Source: Candidatus Omnitrophota bacterium
Lineage (GTDB): Bacteria > Omnitrophota > Koll11 > Gygaellales > Profunditerraquicolaceae
Length of the DNA: 5,659 bases
Direction: 5' to 3'
Assembly: GCA_026387515.1 (NCBI GenBank)
Contig: JAPLLP010000069.1
Coordinates: 1 to 5,659 of the forward strand
Notes under the pieces: model-generated
The model's input: the letters and a program-made list of their open reading frames with translations, nothing else
What the model was told of the DNA's origin: nothing
The model's database searches: none
In this document: positions 1 through 5,659 of the stretch, piece by piece
Layout of the letters: every line of letters begins with the position of its first letter
Position numbering within the stretch: position 1 is the stretch's first letter
Translations under genes and position numbers: made by a program

Positions 1-708
1 GAGGAAATAAACCGGGTTCTCACGGACAGGATATCCGATTTTCTTTTTACCCATTCCCTTGAAGCCAATGCTAACCTTAGCAAGGAAGGCATACCGGCCG
101 ATAAGATTTATTTCGTCGGCAATGTCATGATTGATACCTTGCGTTTATTCGCAAAAAAAGCGGCTCGGTTACCCGTGCTCAAACAGTTTCATTTAAAAAA
201 GAACAATTATGCCCTTTTGACATTACATAGGCCTTCTAATGTGGATCAAGAGGATTCTCTGGGGCAGATAATGAACATACTTAAGGCGGTTGCCACGCAG
301 ATCCCTATCATTTTTCCGGTCCATCCCCGGACCAGGAAGCGCCTGGAGGCTTTTAAATTCAAGAATTCTAATCTTTGGGCAAATATACGGCTACTGGAGC
401 CATTAGGCTATTTGGATTTTTTAGCGCTTATGCAGAATTCAAGATTTGTCCTTACTGATTCGGGGGGGATACAGGAAGAGACTACCGTGTTAGGCGTTCC
501 CTGTTTGACCTTGAGGAAAAATACCGAGCGTCCCGTTACTGTTACAGAAGGGTCTAATACTATCGTGGGTAACGATAGTCGAGCTATAATGTTTCAGGTA
601 GGACAGATACTTAAGGGCAGGTATAAAAAGGGCGCAATTCCCGCGCTCTGGGACGGCAAAGCCGCGGATAGGATTATAGAAGTCTTTAAAAAAAGCTACC
701 CGCGCTAA
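1..708 (+). CDS. wecB: UDP-N-acetylglucosamine 2-epimerase (non-hydrolysing), 5'-truncated by window edge
   Basis: This enzyme interconverts UDP-GlcNAc and UDP-ManNAc in the cytoplasm, supplying ManNAc (or, after oxidation, ManNAcA) for surface polysaccharides. The frame is open from base 1, so the gene begins upstream; 235 residues are visible against about 375 in the family, leaving the N-terminal Rossmann half mostly outside. An internal ATG at 127 is not the start, because typical family sequence precedes it: EEINRVLTDRISDFLF, then HSLEANANL and the FVGNVMIDTL segment. Numbering from base 1, further family motifs are HRPSNVD (about 76-82), PVHPRTR (about 106-112), DSGGIQEE (153-160, the UDP/active-site loop) and TERP (175-178). 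The C-terminal helix ends at a TAA. The family call is secure; the exact sugar pathway is inferred from the neighbours. A 180 nt repeat-rich gap separates it from the next gene, so it may not share a transcript with it. Confidence 0.95.
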   Translation, partial: EEINRVLTDRISDFLFTHSLEANANLSKEGIPADKIYFVGNVMIDTLRLFAKKAARLPVLKQFHLKKNNYALLTLHRPSNVDQEDSLGQIMNILKAVATQIPIIFPVHPRTRKRLEAFKFKNSNLWANIRLLEPLGYLDFLALMQNSRFVLTDSGGIQEETTVLGVPCLTLRKNTERPVTVTEGSNTIVGNDSRAIMFQVGQILKGRYKKGAIPALWDGKAADRIIEVFKKSYPR

Positions 709-750
709 GCGGCTACCTGGTCCAGATGACGCCCGGCGCTAATAGGCTAC

Positions 751-775
751 CTGGCCCAAATAGGATTTGGGCCAG
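751..775. other. Perfect 10-bp inverted repeat (stem-loop)
   Basis: CTGGCCCAAA at 751-760 is exactly complementary to TTTGGGCCAG at 766-775, with a 5-base loop (TAGGA). A smaller CCCC/GGGG hairpin follows at 780-790. No T-run follows on either strand, so it is not a canonical intrinsic terminator, although a transcript of the epimerase gene would fold here. It lies within the repeat mosaic and shares the AATAGGATTT core (759-768) with the downstream hairpin (846-855). It is most simply part of the palindromic repeat; an RNA-stabilising or transcription-attenuating role is possible but unproven. Confidence 0.7.
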
Positions 776-831
776 TGTCCCCCGGTGGGGAATTTGCGCC
801 GGCGTTCACTTACTGCTACACCCGGCCCAGA

Positions 832-868
832 TGACGCCCGGCGCTAATAGGATTTGCGCCGGCGTTCA
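832..868. other. GC-rich imperfect stem-loop just upstream of the oxidoreductase start
   Basis: CCGGCGC at 838-844 pairs perfectly with GCGCCGG at 856-862. After a T-T mismatch, AAT (846-848) pairs with ATT (852-854). Outside, the stem continues with bulges, pairing GAC-type bases at 834-836 with 863-865. It is formed from repeat blocks b and d. A second small inverted repeat, TTCAC (865-869) with GTGAA (875-879), adjoins it and overlaps the first bases of the Shine-Dalgarno site. The pairing is directly visible; an effect on translation is inference. Confidence 0.6.
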
Positions 869-877
869 CTTACTGTG

Positions 878-883
878 AAGGAG
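878..883 (+). promoter_or_regulatory. Shine-Dalgarno site for the bi-domain oxidoreductase
   Basis: AAGGAG lies 5 bases before the ATG at 889 and fixes that start. It is the only strong ribosome-binding site in the window; the three downstream genes lack one. It begins three bases after the repeat mosaic ends, and its first two As could pair in a small hairpin (865-879). Confidence 0.85.
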
Positions 884-888
884 ATCAT

Positions 889-1698
889 ATGATACAGCTA
901 ATTTTAAAAAAAGGTAAAATCTCCAAGGAGGATGTGCCCCTGCCTAAGGTGGCCAGAGGCACGATTCTGGTTAAGGTGATGTACTCCTGTATTTCTACGG
1001 GCACAGAGATAGCCGCGCTCAAGGCAACCGGCGGTTCGCTATTCAGGATGGCGTTGGAGCAACCGGGCAATATAGCTAAAGGATTACAGTTAATAAAAGA
1101 AAAAGGTATTTTTTCCGTAGCCAAGAATATCAAAGAAAAGATAAGCGACGGTTCGCCAGTTGGCTATAGCGTTTCCGGCATAGTGTTGGATACGGGAGAA
1201 TCGGTTAAGGATTTTACCCGCGGGGAAAGAGTGGCTTGCGCGGGGACAGGGTACGCTAATCACGCGGAATATGTGGAAGTGCCGTATAATCTGGCGGCCA
1301 AGATTCCTGAGGGATTGGATTTTGCGCCGGCCTCGACAGTAGCCCTCGGGGCAATTGCCCTGCAGGGGATAAGAAGGGCCCAGGTTGAATTAGGCGAATA
1401 TGTGGTGGTTTTTGGGTTGGGGATCATAGGGCAGATCAGTCTGCAGTTACTTAAGAACGCGGGTTGTTATGTCATTGGCATTGACGTGGAAGAGAAAAGG
1501 CTCAAAGTTGCCGCGCAAAACGGAGCCGACCTGGCTATAGATGCCCGTAAGGATTCCCTGGAAAAAGAGGTGTTCCATTTTACGGGAGGATACGGGGCAG
1601 ATAAGGTATTGTTCTGCGCCTCGACAGATTCATCGTTGGCGTTACATCAGGCATTCCAATTGGCAAGGAAGAACGGGAAGATACGAAGAGTCTTATGA
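889..1698 (+). CDS. N-terminal fragment: medium-chain (alcohol dehydrogenase-like) dehydrogenase module
   Basis: This is a 269-residue product with a strong Shine-Dalgarno site. Residues 1-140 form the GroES-like substrate domain, including the CISTGTE segment (34-40), the PVGYSVSGIV segment (90-99) and AGTGYANHAEYVEVP (118-132). The NAD(P)-binding Rossmann fold starts near 170 with VVVFGLGIIG (172-181; glycine motif GLGIIG 176-181), and the acidic residue D199 ends the second strand, favouring NAD. The GHE zinc-ligand motif of classical zinc alcohol dehydrogenases is replaced by PVGYS and no four-cysteine structural-zinc loop is seen, so a zinc-free mechanism is likely. The last five residues (IRRVL) are out-of-frame junk after the break. 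The final Rossmann strands are missing, so a stable enzyme is unlikely from this frame alone. The substrate is unknown, presumably a sugar or sugar nucleotide. Confidence 0.75.
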   Translation: MIQLILKKGKISKEDVPLPKVARGTILVKVMYSCISTGTEIAALKATGGSLFRMALEQPGNIAKGLQLIKEKGIFSVAKNIKEKISDGSPVGYSVSGIVLDTGESVKDFTRGERVACAGTGYANHAEYVEVPYNLAAKIPEGLDFAPASTVALGAIALQGIRRAQVELGEYVVVFGLGIIGQISLQLLKNAGCYVIGIDVEEKRLKVAAQNGADLAIDARKDSLEKEVFHFTGGYGADKVLFCASTDSSLALHQAFQLARKNGKIRRVL

Positions 1699-2950
1699 AG
1701 AAAAAGGGCTGGATTATCCGCTGGCTTTTGTGCGCTGGAGCGAGAATAGGAATATGCAGGAATATCTGAAAGAGTTGTCTAATAAGAAAATAAAACTTGA
1801 TGACCTGATAGAAAAGGTTTATCCGATTGAGAAAGCCCCCGAGGCCTATGAAGAATTACAAAAACCCGCTAAACCCATCGGCGTGCTCCTGGAATATCCA
1901 AAGGAGTTGCCGGAAAACCTGGGTAGGTTATACCAGGATAGCTCCAGGATATATACGGGCACATCGAAGGTTGCCCCAAAGACAGGCGTAGTCAAGATTG
2001 CGATCGTTGGCGCGGGGAGTTTTATAAAAAATACCCATATTCCCAATCTCTTAAAATTAAAGGATAAATTCAAGATTTGCGCGGTTATGAGCAAGACTCC
2101 TTATAATGCCAAGCAAACGGCACAGCTGTGCGGCGCCGATTACGCTACCTGTAATCTTGATGATGTGTTAGCCGATGCTCAAATTGACCTTATTTTTATC
2201 GGCAGCCCGCATAACCTTCATGGGGCCCAGATCTTAAGCGCCCTAAAGGCAGGGAAAAATGTCTTTGTGGAAAAGCCCCTTTGCGTGGCTCAAGAAGAAC
2301 TCCAGGCAATAAAGGATTTTTATTCCGAAAAAGTATCTCAAAATACCCCGGCCCCGCTTCTTACCGTAGGTTTTAATCGTCGATTCTCTCCTATGGCCCG
2401 TGAAGCAAAAATCCATACCTCTAAGCGCATCAACCCTCTTTATTTGCATTACCGGATGAACGCGGGTTTTCTGCCAGCCACTCACTGGGTTAACCAGGAG
2501 GAAGGAGCCGGCAGGATTATCGGCGAGGCCTGTCATGCGGTTGATCTATGCACTTTTTTTACCGAGAGCAAGGTAAGGGGAATAAACGTTTCTTCATTAT
2601 CCCCTAAAACACAAAGCGTAAGTGGAGATGACAATAAGGTTATTGTCTTAAGTTACGAGGATGGTTCTGTGGCTACGCTTGAGTATTTTTCGGTGGGTTC
2701 CAGGGCCTATCCTAAAGAATATGTAGAGATCCATTTTGACGAGAAGACGATCGTGATCGATGATTTTAAATCGGTCAACGGATATGGGCTGCGCCTGCCT
2801 TCTGCGTCAGACGGAAGTTTTAGAAAGGGTCATTTTGAAGAATTGTCAGCGCTTTATGACAGTTTAACCCGTCCGAAAGAAAAATGGCCCATAGAATTGT
2901 GGGATATGATTCAGACTACGGAAATTTGCATCTTGGCTGCAAGAAAATAA
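1682..2950 (+). CDS. C-terminal fragment: end of MDR module plus Gfo/Idh/MocA-family oxidoreductase
   Basis: The genuine sequence starts at YEESYEEKGLDYPLAFVRW, the end of the dehydrogenase module. The frame is open further upstream (ATG at 1541), but that part is a shadow of the dehydrogenase frame. The first ATG inside the homologous part is at 1754, with no good ribosome site. After a linker (about 1900-1985) comes a Gfo/Idh/MocA domain: KIAIVGAGSF (from about 1994) for NAD(P) binding, DLIFIGSPHNLH (about 2186-2221), VFVEKPLCV with the EKP catalytic lysine motif (2270-2278), VGFNRRFSP (about 2366-2392) and GEACHAVDL (about 2522-2548, with a conserved histidine). This module appears complete and could in principle keep oxidoreductase activity if translated. 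It ends 2 bases before the next gene. The domain call is firm; whether a protein is made is uncertain. Confidence 0.75.
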   Translation, partial: YEESYEEKGLDYPLAFVRWSENRNMQEYLKELSNKKIKLDDLIEKVYPIEKAPEAYEELQKPAKPIGVLLEYPKELPENLGRLYQDSSRIYTGTSKVAPKTGVVKIAIVGAGSFIKNTHIPNLLKLKDKFKICAVMSKTPYNAKQTAQLCGADYATCNLDDVLADAQIDLIFIGSPHNLHGAQILSALKAGKNVFVEKPLCVAQEELQAIKDFYSEKVSQNTPAPLLTVGFNRRFSPMAREAKIHTSKRINPLYLHYRMNAGFLPATHWVNQEEGAGRIIGEACHAVDLCTFFTESKVRGINVSSLSPKTQSVSGDDNKVIVLSYEDGSVATLEYFSVGSRAYPKEYVEIHFDEKTIVIDDFKSVNGYGLRLPSASDGSFRKGHFEELSALYDSLTRPKEKWPIELWDMIQTTEICILAARK

Positions 2951-2952
2951 AT

Positions 2953-3747
2953 ATGAGACAAGATTACGAAGCGGCAAGAAAATTATGGAATAAGGTACCT
3001 TGCGGCAGCAACGGTAAAGTAGAAGAAACATTGGAATATTTTCAGGCTGTGGAAAATTACCGGTACCGCGATTATGCCCCTTGGTTAAAGAAAATTTTGG
3101 ACCGCGGGGAATATAAAGATAAGCGGGTGTTGGAGGTTGGCTATGGGCAGGGGACGGATTTGGTCCAATTTGCCAAAAATCATGCGTCCTGTTTCGGCGT
3201 GGACATTACGGAACGGCATTGTAGCCTGGCGAAAAAGAACTTTGCTTTAAGAGGTTTAAAGGCATCTCTTACGCGTGCGAATGTTTTGCATCTGCCTTTT
3301 AAGGATGAGAGTTTCGATGTAGTCTATAGCAATGGCGTGCTGCACCATATTAAAGCAATAGATAGCTCAATTTCCGAGATATATAGAGTTCTTAAAAGGG
3401 GAGGAGGTTTGGTGCTCATACTTTATAATCGGCATTCGGCTTTCTATCTGATTTTCACGTTATTTATCAGGGGATTATTACTCGGTAATTATTTTAGGCT
3501 GGGGCACGCCGGTTTGCTTTCGACTATCGAAACCGGAGCGGACGGCAGGGAAATAAAACCGTTTGTTAAGCTTTATACGAAAAAAAGCGTGCGTTGTTTG
3601 TTAAATAACTTTAGCGATTTAAGAATAACGGTTACGCACCTGGAAAAAGATCATTTTAGCGCGGTGGGTAAAATTTTGCCTAATTCCGTGATAAATTTTT
3701 TCTCTCCATATCTGGGATGGTATATCGTTGCCGTTGCCAAGAAATAA
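2953..3747 (+). CDS. Class I SAM-dependent methyltransferase (methyltransferase type 11 group)
   Basis: This 264-residue cytoplasmic enzyme transfers a methyl group from S-adenosylmethionine. The SAM-binding motif I is VLEVGYGQGTD (59-69), followed by the acidic strand end GVDIT (82-86). LHLPFKDESFDVVYSNGVLHHI (112-133) combines motifs II and III, and RVLKRGGGLVLILY (145-158) is the post-motif strand. The N-terminal LWNKVPCGS (11-19) resembles the W-x-x-x-PCG start of methyltransferases often found in polysaccharide clusters. The C-terminal part contains hydrophobic stretches (about 163-181), probably lid helices rather than membrane spans. ATG 2953 is chosen because it follows the preceding stop by 2 bases and starts at the family-like sequence; an in-frame ATG at 2884 would overlap the oxidoreductase by 67 bases and add unrelated residues. 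No Shine-Dalgarno is visible, suggesting translational coupling. The acceptor is unknown; a sugar or a lipid-linked glycan is likely from context. Confidence 0.85.
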   Translation: MRQDYEAARKLWNKVPCGSNGKVEETLEYFQAVENYRYRDYAPWLKKILDRGEYKDKRVLEVGYGQGTDLVQFAKNHASCFGVDITERHCSLAKKNFALRGLKASLTRANVLHLPFKDESFDVVYSNGVLHHIKAIDSSISEIYRVLKRGGGLVLILYNRHSAFYLIFTLFIRGLLLGNYFRLGHAGLLSTIETGADGREIKPFVKLYTKKSVRCLLNNFSDLRITVTHLEKDHFSAVGKILPNSVINFFSPYLGWYIVAVAKK

Positions 3748-3752
3748 AAAAG

Positions 3753-4913
3753 GTGAAAAAATTTTACCGTAATATAATTATTTCTTTTTCCTTGCTGGTT
3801 TTTCTTGAAACGGCTAGTTGGCTTACTCTTGGCTTTGCAGAATTTTATTCCAGGCAATTCAAAAGGTACGACCTTAAAAGCCATCTGAACCTTTATCAGC
3901 AGGTAGACCCTTCGGATGCGGCAAATTGGATCTTAGTCCCGAATTATAGGTCTACGTTTGAGGAGTTTATGAAGCAGAAGGCAAAAGAGGGCAGATGGCT
4001 TACTGTCGGTTTATTAAAAGATGCCTTGGGTCGCAATGAGTTCTTGCCCGGAGAAAATGCCATCTCCATTAATTCTTTCGGGTTTCGCGGTAATGAAACC
4101 AGCATTGATAAAAAATACCGGATCCGTATTCTTTGCCTAGGCGATAGCGTGACATTCGGATTCCCTGGGGAGCCCCCGTACCCGGATGCAATCAGTAAAG
4201 AGTTATTAGGGCGGGGTTATTCGGTAGAAGTGATTAATGCCGGAGTAGAGGGTTACGCAATAGATAATCTCCGCAAGCGTTTTAGCTATTATTGTAAATT
4301 TAAGCCTGACGTAGTTATTTTTTATATAGGTTGGAATAACCTATATTCCGAAGAAAGCGGCCATAATTTAGAAAGAGGTTTTTTAGACAAAGCCCAACAT
4401 TATTCGAATTTCCTGAGGCTGGGCACTAAAATTATTAATTTGATGCGTTTGGCATTGACCCGCTCGGCTCATTGTAAACCGGGTACCCTGCAAGACAAAG
4501 AATATCGCAAGGTCGAGATTAATTTTAATCCGGTTTTTACCGCGAGATTGGAAGTCCTGATCCGGGATTTTAAGGAAAAAGACCAACGGACAAAAATAGT
4601 CCTTTTGACATTACCTTCATTATTTGATCCATACCGGCAGCCCGATAACCAAACGTTAAGCATCGGCCATCTACCCGAATTCACCAATAACGCATTTGTG
4701 TTGGCGTCTATGGTTTATATTTACAATGATTCGCTTCGTAGATTGGCTAAGGGCGGTGGGTATTACCTTATTGACCTGGAGAAATATAGTGATGATAAAT
4801 TAAACCCGAAAAATAGTTATTTTTTCGATTCCTGTCATTTATATCCCAAAGCTTATAAACTCATAGGCAATTATATAGCGGAAGGGCTTATTAAAGAAAA
4901 AATTATAGATTAA
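3753..4913 (+). CDS. Membrane-anchored SGNH/GDSL-family hydrolase or acyltransferase
   Basis: This protein of about 386 residues has a lysine-rich start (KKFYRN) followed by a hydrophobic segment (about 7-28) that reads as a signal anchor, placing the catalytic domain outside the cytoplasm. The SGNH blocks are in order: LCLGDSVTFG (127-136, nucleophile S132), NAGVEGY (162-168, block II glycine), GWNN (193-196, block III asparagine) and DSCHLY (359-364, with D359 and H362 completing the triad). The lead-in INSFGFRGNE (106-115) is common before the GDS block in this family. Such enzymes add or remove O-acetyl or other acyl groups on polysaccharides; the substrate here is inferred only from context. 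The start is uncertain: GTG 3753, 5 bases after the previous stop, is preferred; ATG 3717 would overlap the methyltransferase by 31 bases and add 12 residues (MVYRCRCQEIKK), moving the anchor inward. Neither has a good ribosome site. All catalytic blocks are intact. Confidence 0.85.
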   Translation: MKKFYRNIIISFSLLVFLETASWLTLGFAEFYSRQFKRYDLKSHLNLYQQVDPSDAANWILVPNYRSTFEEFMKQKAKEGRWLTVGLLKDALGRNEFLPGENAISINSFGFRGNETSIDKKYRIRILCLGDSVTFGFPGEPPYPDAISKELLGRGYSVEVINAGVEGYAIDNLRKRFSYYCKFKPDVVIFYIGWNNLYSEESGHNLERGFLDKAQHYSNFLRLGTKIINLMRLALTRSAHCKPGTLQDKEYRKVEINFNPVFTARLEVLIRDFKEKDQRTKIVLLTLPSLFDPYRQPDNQTLSIGHLPEFTNNAFVLASMVYIYNDSLRRLAKGGGYYLIDLEKYSDDKLNPKNSYFFDSCHLYPKAYKLIGNYIAEGLIKEKIID

Positions 4914-4918
4914 ATATT

Positions 4919-5659
4919 ATGTGCGGAATCGCGGGTATGTTTCATTACAGGAATTCCAGATTCATTGAAGAGGGCCTTTTGGTCAAGATGAGGGATTCGA
5001 TGGTACATCGTGGCCCGGACGGGGCCGGGGTATGGATATCTTCCGATAAAAAGGTGGGATTGGCTCACCGGCGCCTTGCTATTATTGATTTATCCGCTGA
5101 GGCGGCGCAGCCGATGTCAAATGAGGATGGCAGTTTGTGGATATCTTTTAATGGCGAGATCTATAATCATCTTGAGGTCCGCAACGAATTAAACCAAAGA
5201 GGCACGCATAGATGGAAGACCGGGCATTCTGACACCGAGGTGATTCTGCATGCTTTCGAAGAATGGGGCATTGAGTGCTTAGAGAAGTTACGCGGCATGT
5301 TCGCATTCGCGCTTTGGGACGCTAAGAGCCGTGATCTATGGCTTGTGCGTGACCGTCTAGGGATTAAGCCGCTCTATTATTCAATTGGTCAGGGTAGTAT
5401 TGTTTTTGCCTCTGAAATAAAAGCTATTTTAGAGAACCCTGAGCAAAAACGCGCCGTAGACGAGGAGGCATTTTTTCATTATCTTTCTTTTTTGACGGCT
5501 CCGGCGCCTCAGACCCTTTTTGAAGGTATACGTAAGCTCCCATGCGGAAGATGGCTCAGGGTTGATAAGGACGGACAGGTTACTGAGCGTCAATATTGGG
5601 ATGTGTGGGATAATGTGCGGCCGCTTACTGATTCTTCGGAGGAGGATATTGCGGATATC
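4919..5659 (+). CDS. asnB: Asparagine synthetase (glutamine-hydrolysing)-type amidotransferase, 3'-truncated by window edge
   Basis: The 247 visible residues cover the class II glutamine amidotransferase domain; the ATP-pyrophosphatase (synthetase) domain with its SGGxDS motif lies beyond the edge, against a family length of about 600 or more. The start MCGIAG places the nucleophile Cys2 directly after Met1. Further motifs are RGPDG (31-35), RLAIIDLS (52-59), FNGEIYN (78-84), GHSDTE (102-107), RGMFAFALWD (125-134), RDRLGIKPLYY (144-154) and FASEIKAI (163-170). The domain hydrolyses glutamine and channels ammonia to an acyl-adenylate in the second domain. The acceptor is aspartate in true asparagine synthetases. 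In polysaccharide clusters AsnB-like proteins often instead amidate sugar uronic acids, which fits this context, but the visible part cannot separate the two. It starts 5 bases after the SGNH gene with no Shine-Dalgarno site, so it is probably in the same operon. Confidence 0.93.
   Translation, partial: MCGIAGMFHYRNSRFIEEGLLVKMRDSMVHRGPDGAGVWISSDKKVGLAHRRLAIIDLSAEAAQPMSNEDGSLWISFNGEIYNHLEVRNELNQRGTHRWKTGHSDTEVILHAFEEWGIECLEKLRGMFAFALWDAKSRDLWLVRDRLGIKPLYYSIGQGSIVFASEIKAILENPEQKRAVDEEAFFHYLSFLTAPAPQTLFEGIRKLPCGRWLRVDKDGQVTERQYWDVWDNVRPLTDSSEEDIADI

Larger units (their letters stand above)
711..875. repeat. Mosaic of short direct repeats in the intergenic region
   Basis: The whole 180 nt gap between the epimerase and the oxidoreductase is built from reused blocks and holds no gene. 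Block a (CTACCTGGYCCA) is at 713-724 and 747-758, with a diverged copy at 816-829. Block b (GATGACGCCCGGCGCT) is at 725-740 and 830-845. Block c (AATAGG) is at 741-746, 759-764 and 846-851. Block d, 24 bases starting ATTTGCGCCGG, is identical at 792-815 and 852-875. The order is a-b-c, a-c, a 27-base spacer (765-791), d, a'-b-c-d. The middle unit looks like the first with block b removed. Blocks b and d are near-complements, so b-c-d folds as a hairpin. This resembles a REP- or MITE-like palindromic intergenic repeat; the copies lie outside coding sequence and no transposase is nearby. Confidence 0.85.
889..2950 (+). pseudogene. Bi-domain oxidoreductase (MDR dehydrogenase + Gfo/Idh/MocA), broken by internal deletion/frameshift
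   Basis: The two overlapping reading frames here are the halves of one gene. The upstream frame is recognisable as a medium-chain dehydrogenase up to ...QLARKNGK (base 1680) and then stops at TGA 1696-1698. Family sequence resumes in the next frame at GRYEESYEEKGLDYP (from about 1676) and runs to TAA at 2950. The two parts sum to about 686 residues; from memory the fused family is about 710-725. The missing piece is the end of the dehydrogenase nucleotide-binding domain, roughly 30-40 codons between the NGK and SYGPGRY-type motifs. The frame change requires a loss of 3n+2 bases. Fused proteins of this kind are common in polysaccharide clusters. A true pseudogene and an assembly or sequencing error both fit; the missing codons argue against a simple one-base error. 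Confidence 0.8.

Noticed and set aside
226..246. HRPSN in the epimerase in place of the E. coli HRRES motif
   Set aside because: HRP-x-N variants are common in this family, so it is not an active-site defect.
751..790. Possible rho-independent terminator after the epimerase gene
   Set aside because: The stem is perfect, but it is followed by TGTCCCCC rather than a T-run, and the reverse strand has no T-run either. It is better explained as part of the repeat mosaic.
711..875. CRISPR-like array
   Set aside because: The repeats are few, of unequal spacing and modular, the intervals between them are themselves repeats, and no cas gene is present.
1541..1681. Genuine N-terminus for the second oxidoreductase frame starting at ATG 1541
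   Set aside because: The first 47 residues are arginine- and tryptophan-rich, resemble no oxidoreductase and are the shifted reading of the well-matched dehydrogenase frame.
1696..1760. Programmed frameshift joining the two oxidoreductase frames
   Set aside because: There is no convincing slippery heptamer with a downstream structure at the join, and family codons are missing there, which a frameshift would not explain.
2243..2536. Minus-strand frame of 97 residues, and similar ones at 885-1133, 1846-2094, 3651-3884, 4383-4586 and 4469-4687
   Set aside because: All are antisense to well-supported genes and show no recognisable domain or ribosome site.
5010..5192. Small 60-residue + strand reading frame
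   Set aside because: It lies wholly inside the amidotransferase gene in another frame; the amidotransferase frame carries clear motifs throughout.

Overview
The window is about 5.7 kb of a bacterial surface-polysaccharide (O-antigen, capsule or exopolysaccharide) locus. All genes lie on the + strand. Both edges cut through genes. Base composition is moderate and the reading frames look vertically consistent. The gene types and the AT-leaning, lysine-rich proteins suit an uncultured Gram-negative bacterium. The style recalls candidate phyla such as Omnitrophota, but that is an impression and no phylogenetic marker is present.

Layout: (1) bases 1-708, the C-terminal two thirds of a non-hydrolysing UDP-GlcNAc 2-epimerase (WecB family). 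(2) Bases 709-888, a GC-rich intergenic stretch made almost wholly of a mosaic of short repeat blocks that fold into hairpins, ending in a strong Shine-Dalgarno site. (3) Bases 889-2950, a bi-domain oxidoreductase (medium-chain dehydrogenase module plus Gfo/Idh/MocA module) broken near base 1680 by an apparent internal deletion with a frameshift. (4) Bases 2953-3747, a class I SAM-dependent methyltransferase. (5) Bases 3753-4913, a membrane-anchored SGNH/GDSL hydrolase. (6) Bases 4919-5659, the N-terminal part of an AsnB-type glutamine amidotransferase, running off the right edge.

The genes from 889 onward are packed with 2-5 nt gaps and read as one operon; only the first has a clear Shine-Dalgarno site. 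Together they fit making and decorating an amino-sugar polysaccharide. The epimerase would supply UDP-ManNAc, and the oxidoreductase would oxidise or reduce a sugar or sugar nucleotide. The amidotransferase could amidate a uronic acid, the methyltransferase could methylate a sugar, and the SGNH enzyme could add or remove acyl groups outside the cytoplasm. These substrate assignments are inferred from families and context. No glycosyltransferase, flippase or polymerase is visible here.

The two points most worth checking are the broken bi-domain enzyme (a real pseudogene or an assembly error, with a plausible short-repeat deletion mechanism) and the modular hairpin repeat upstream of it. I found no convincing evidence of a wholly new biological system, CRISPR array, mobile-element gene, tRNA or rRNA.
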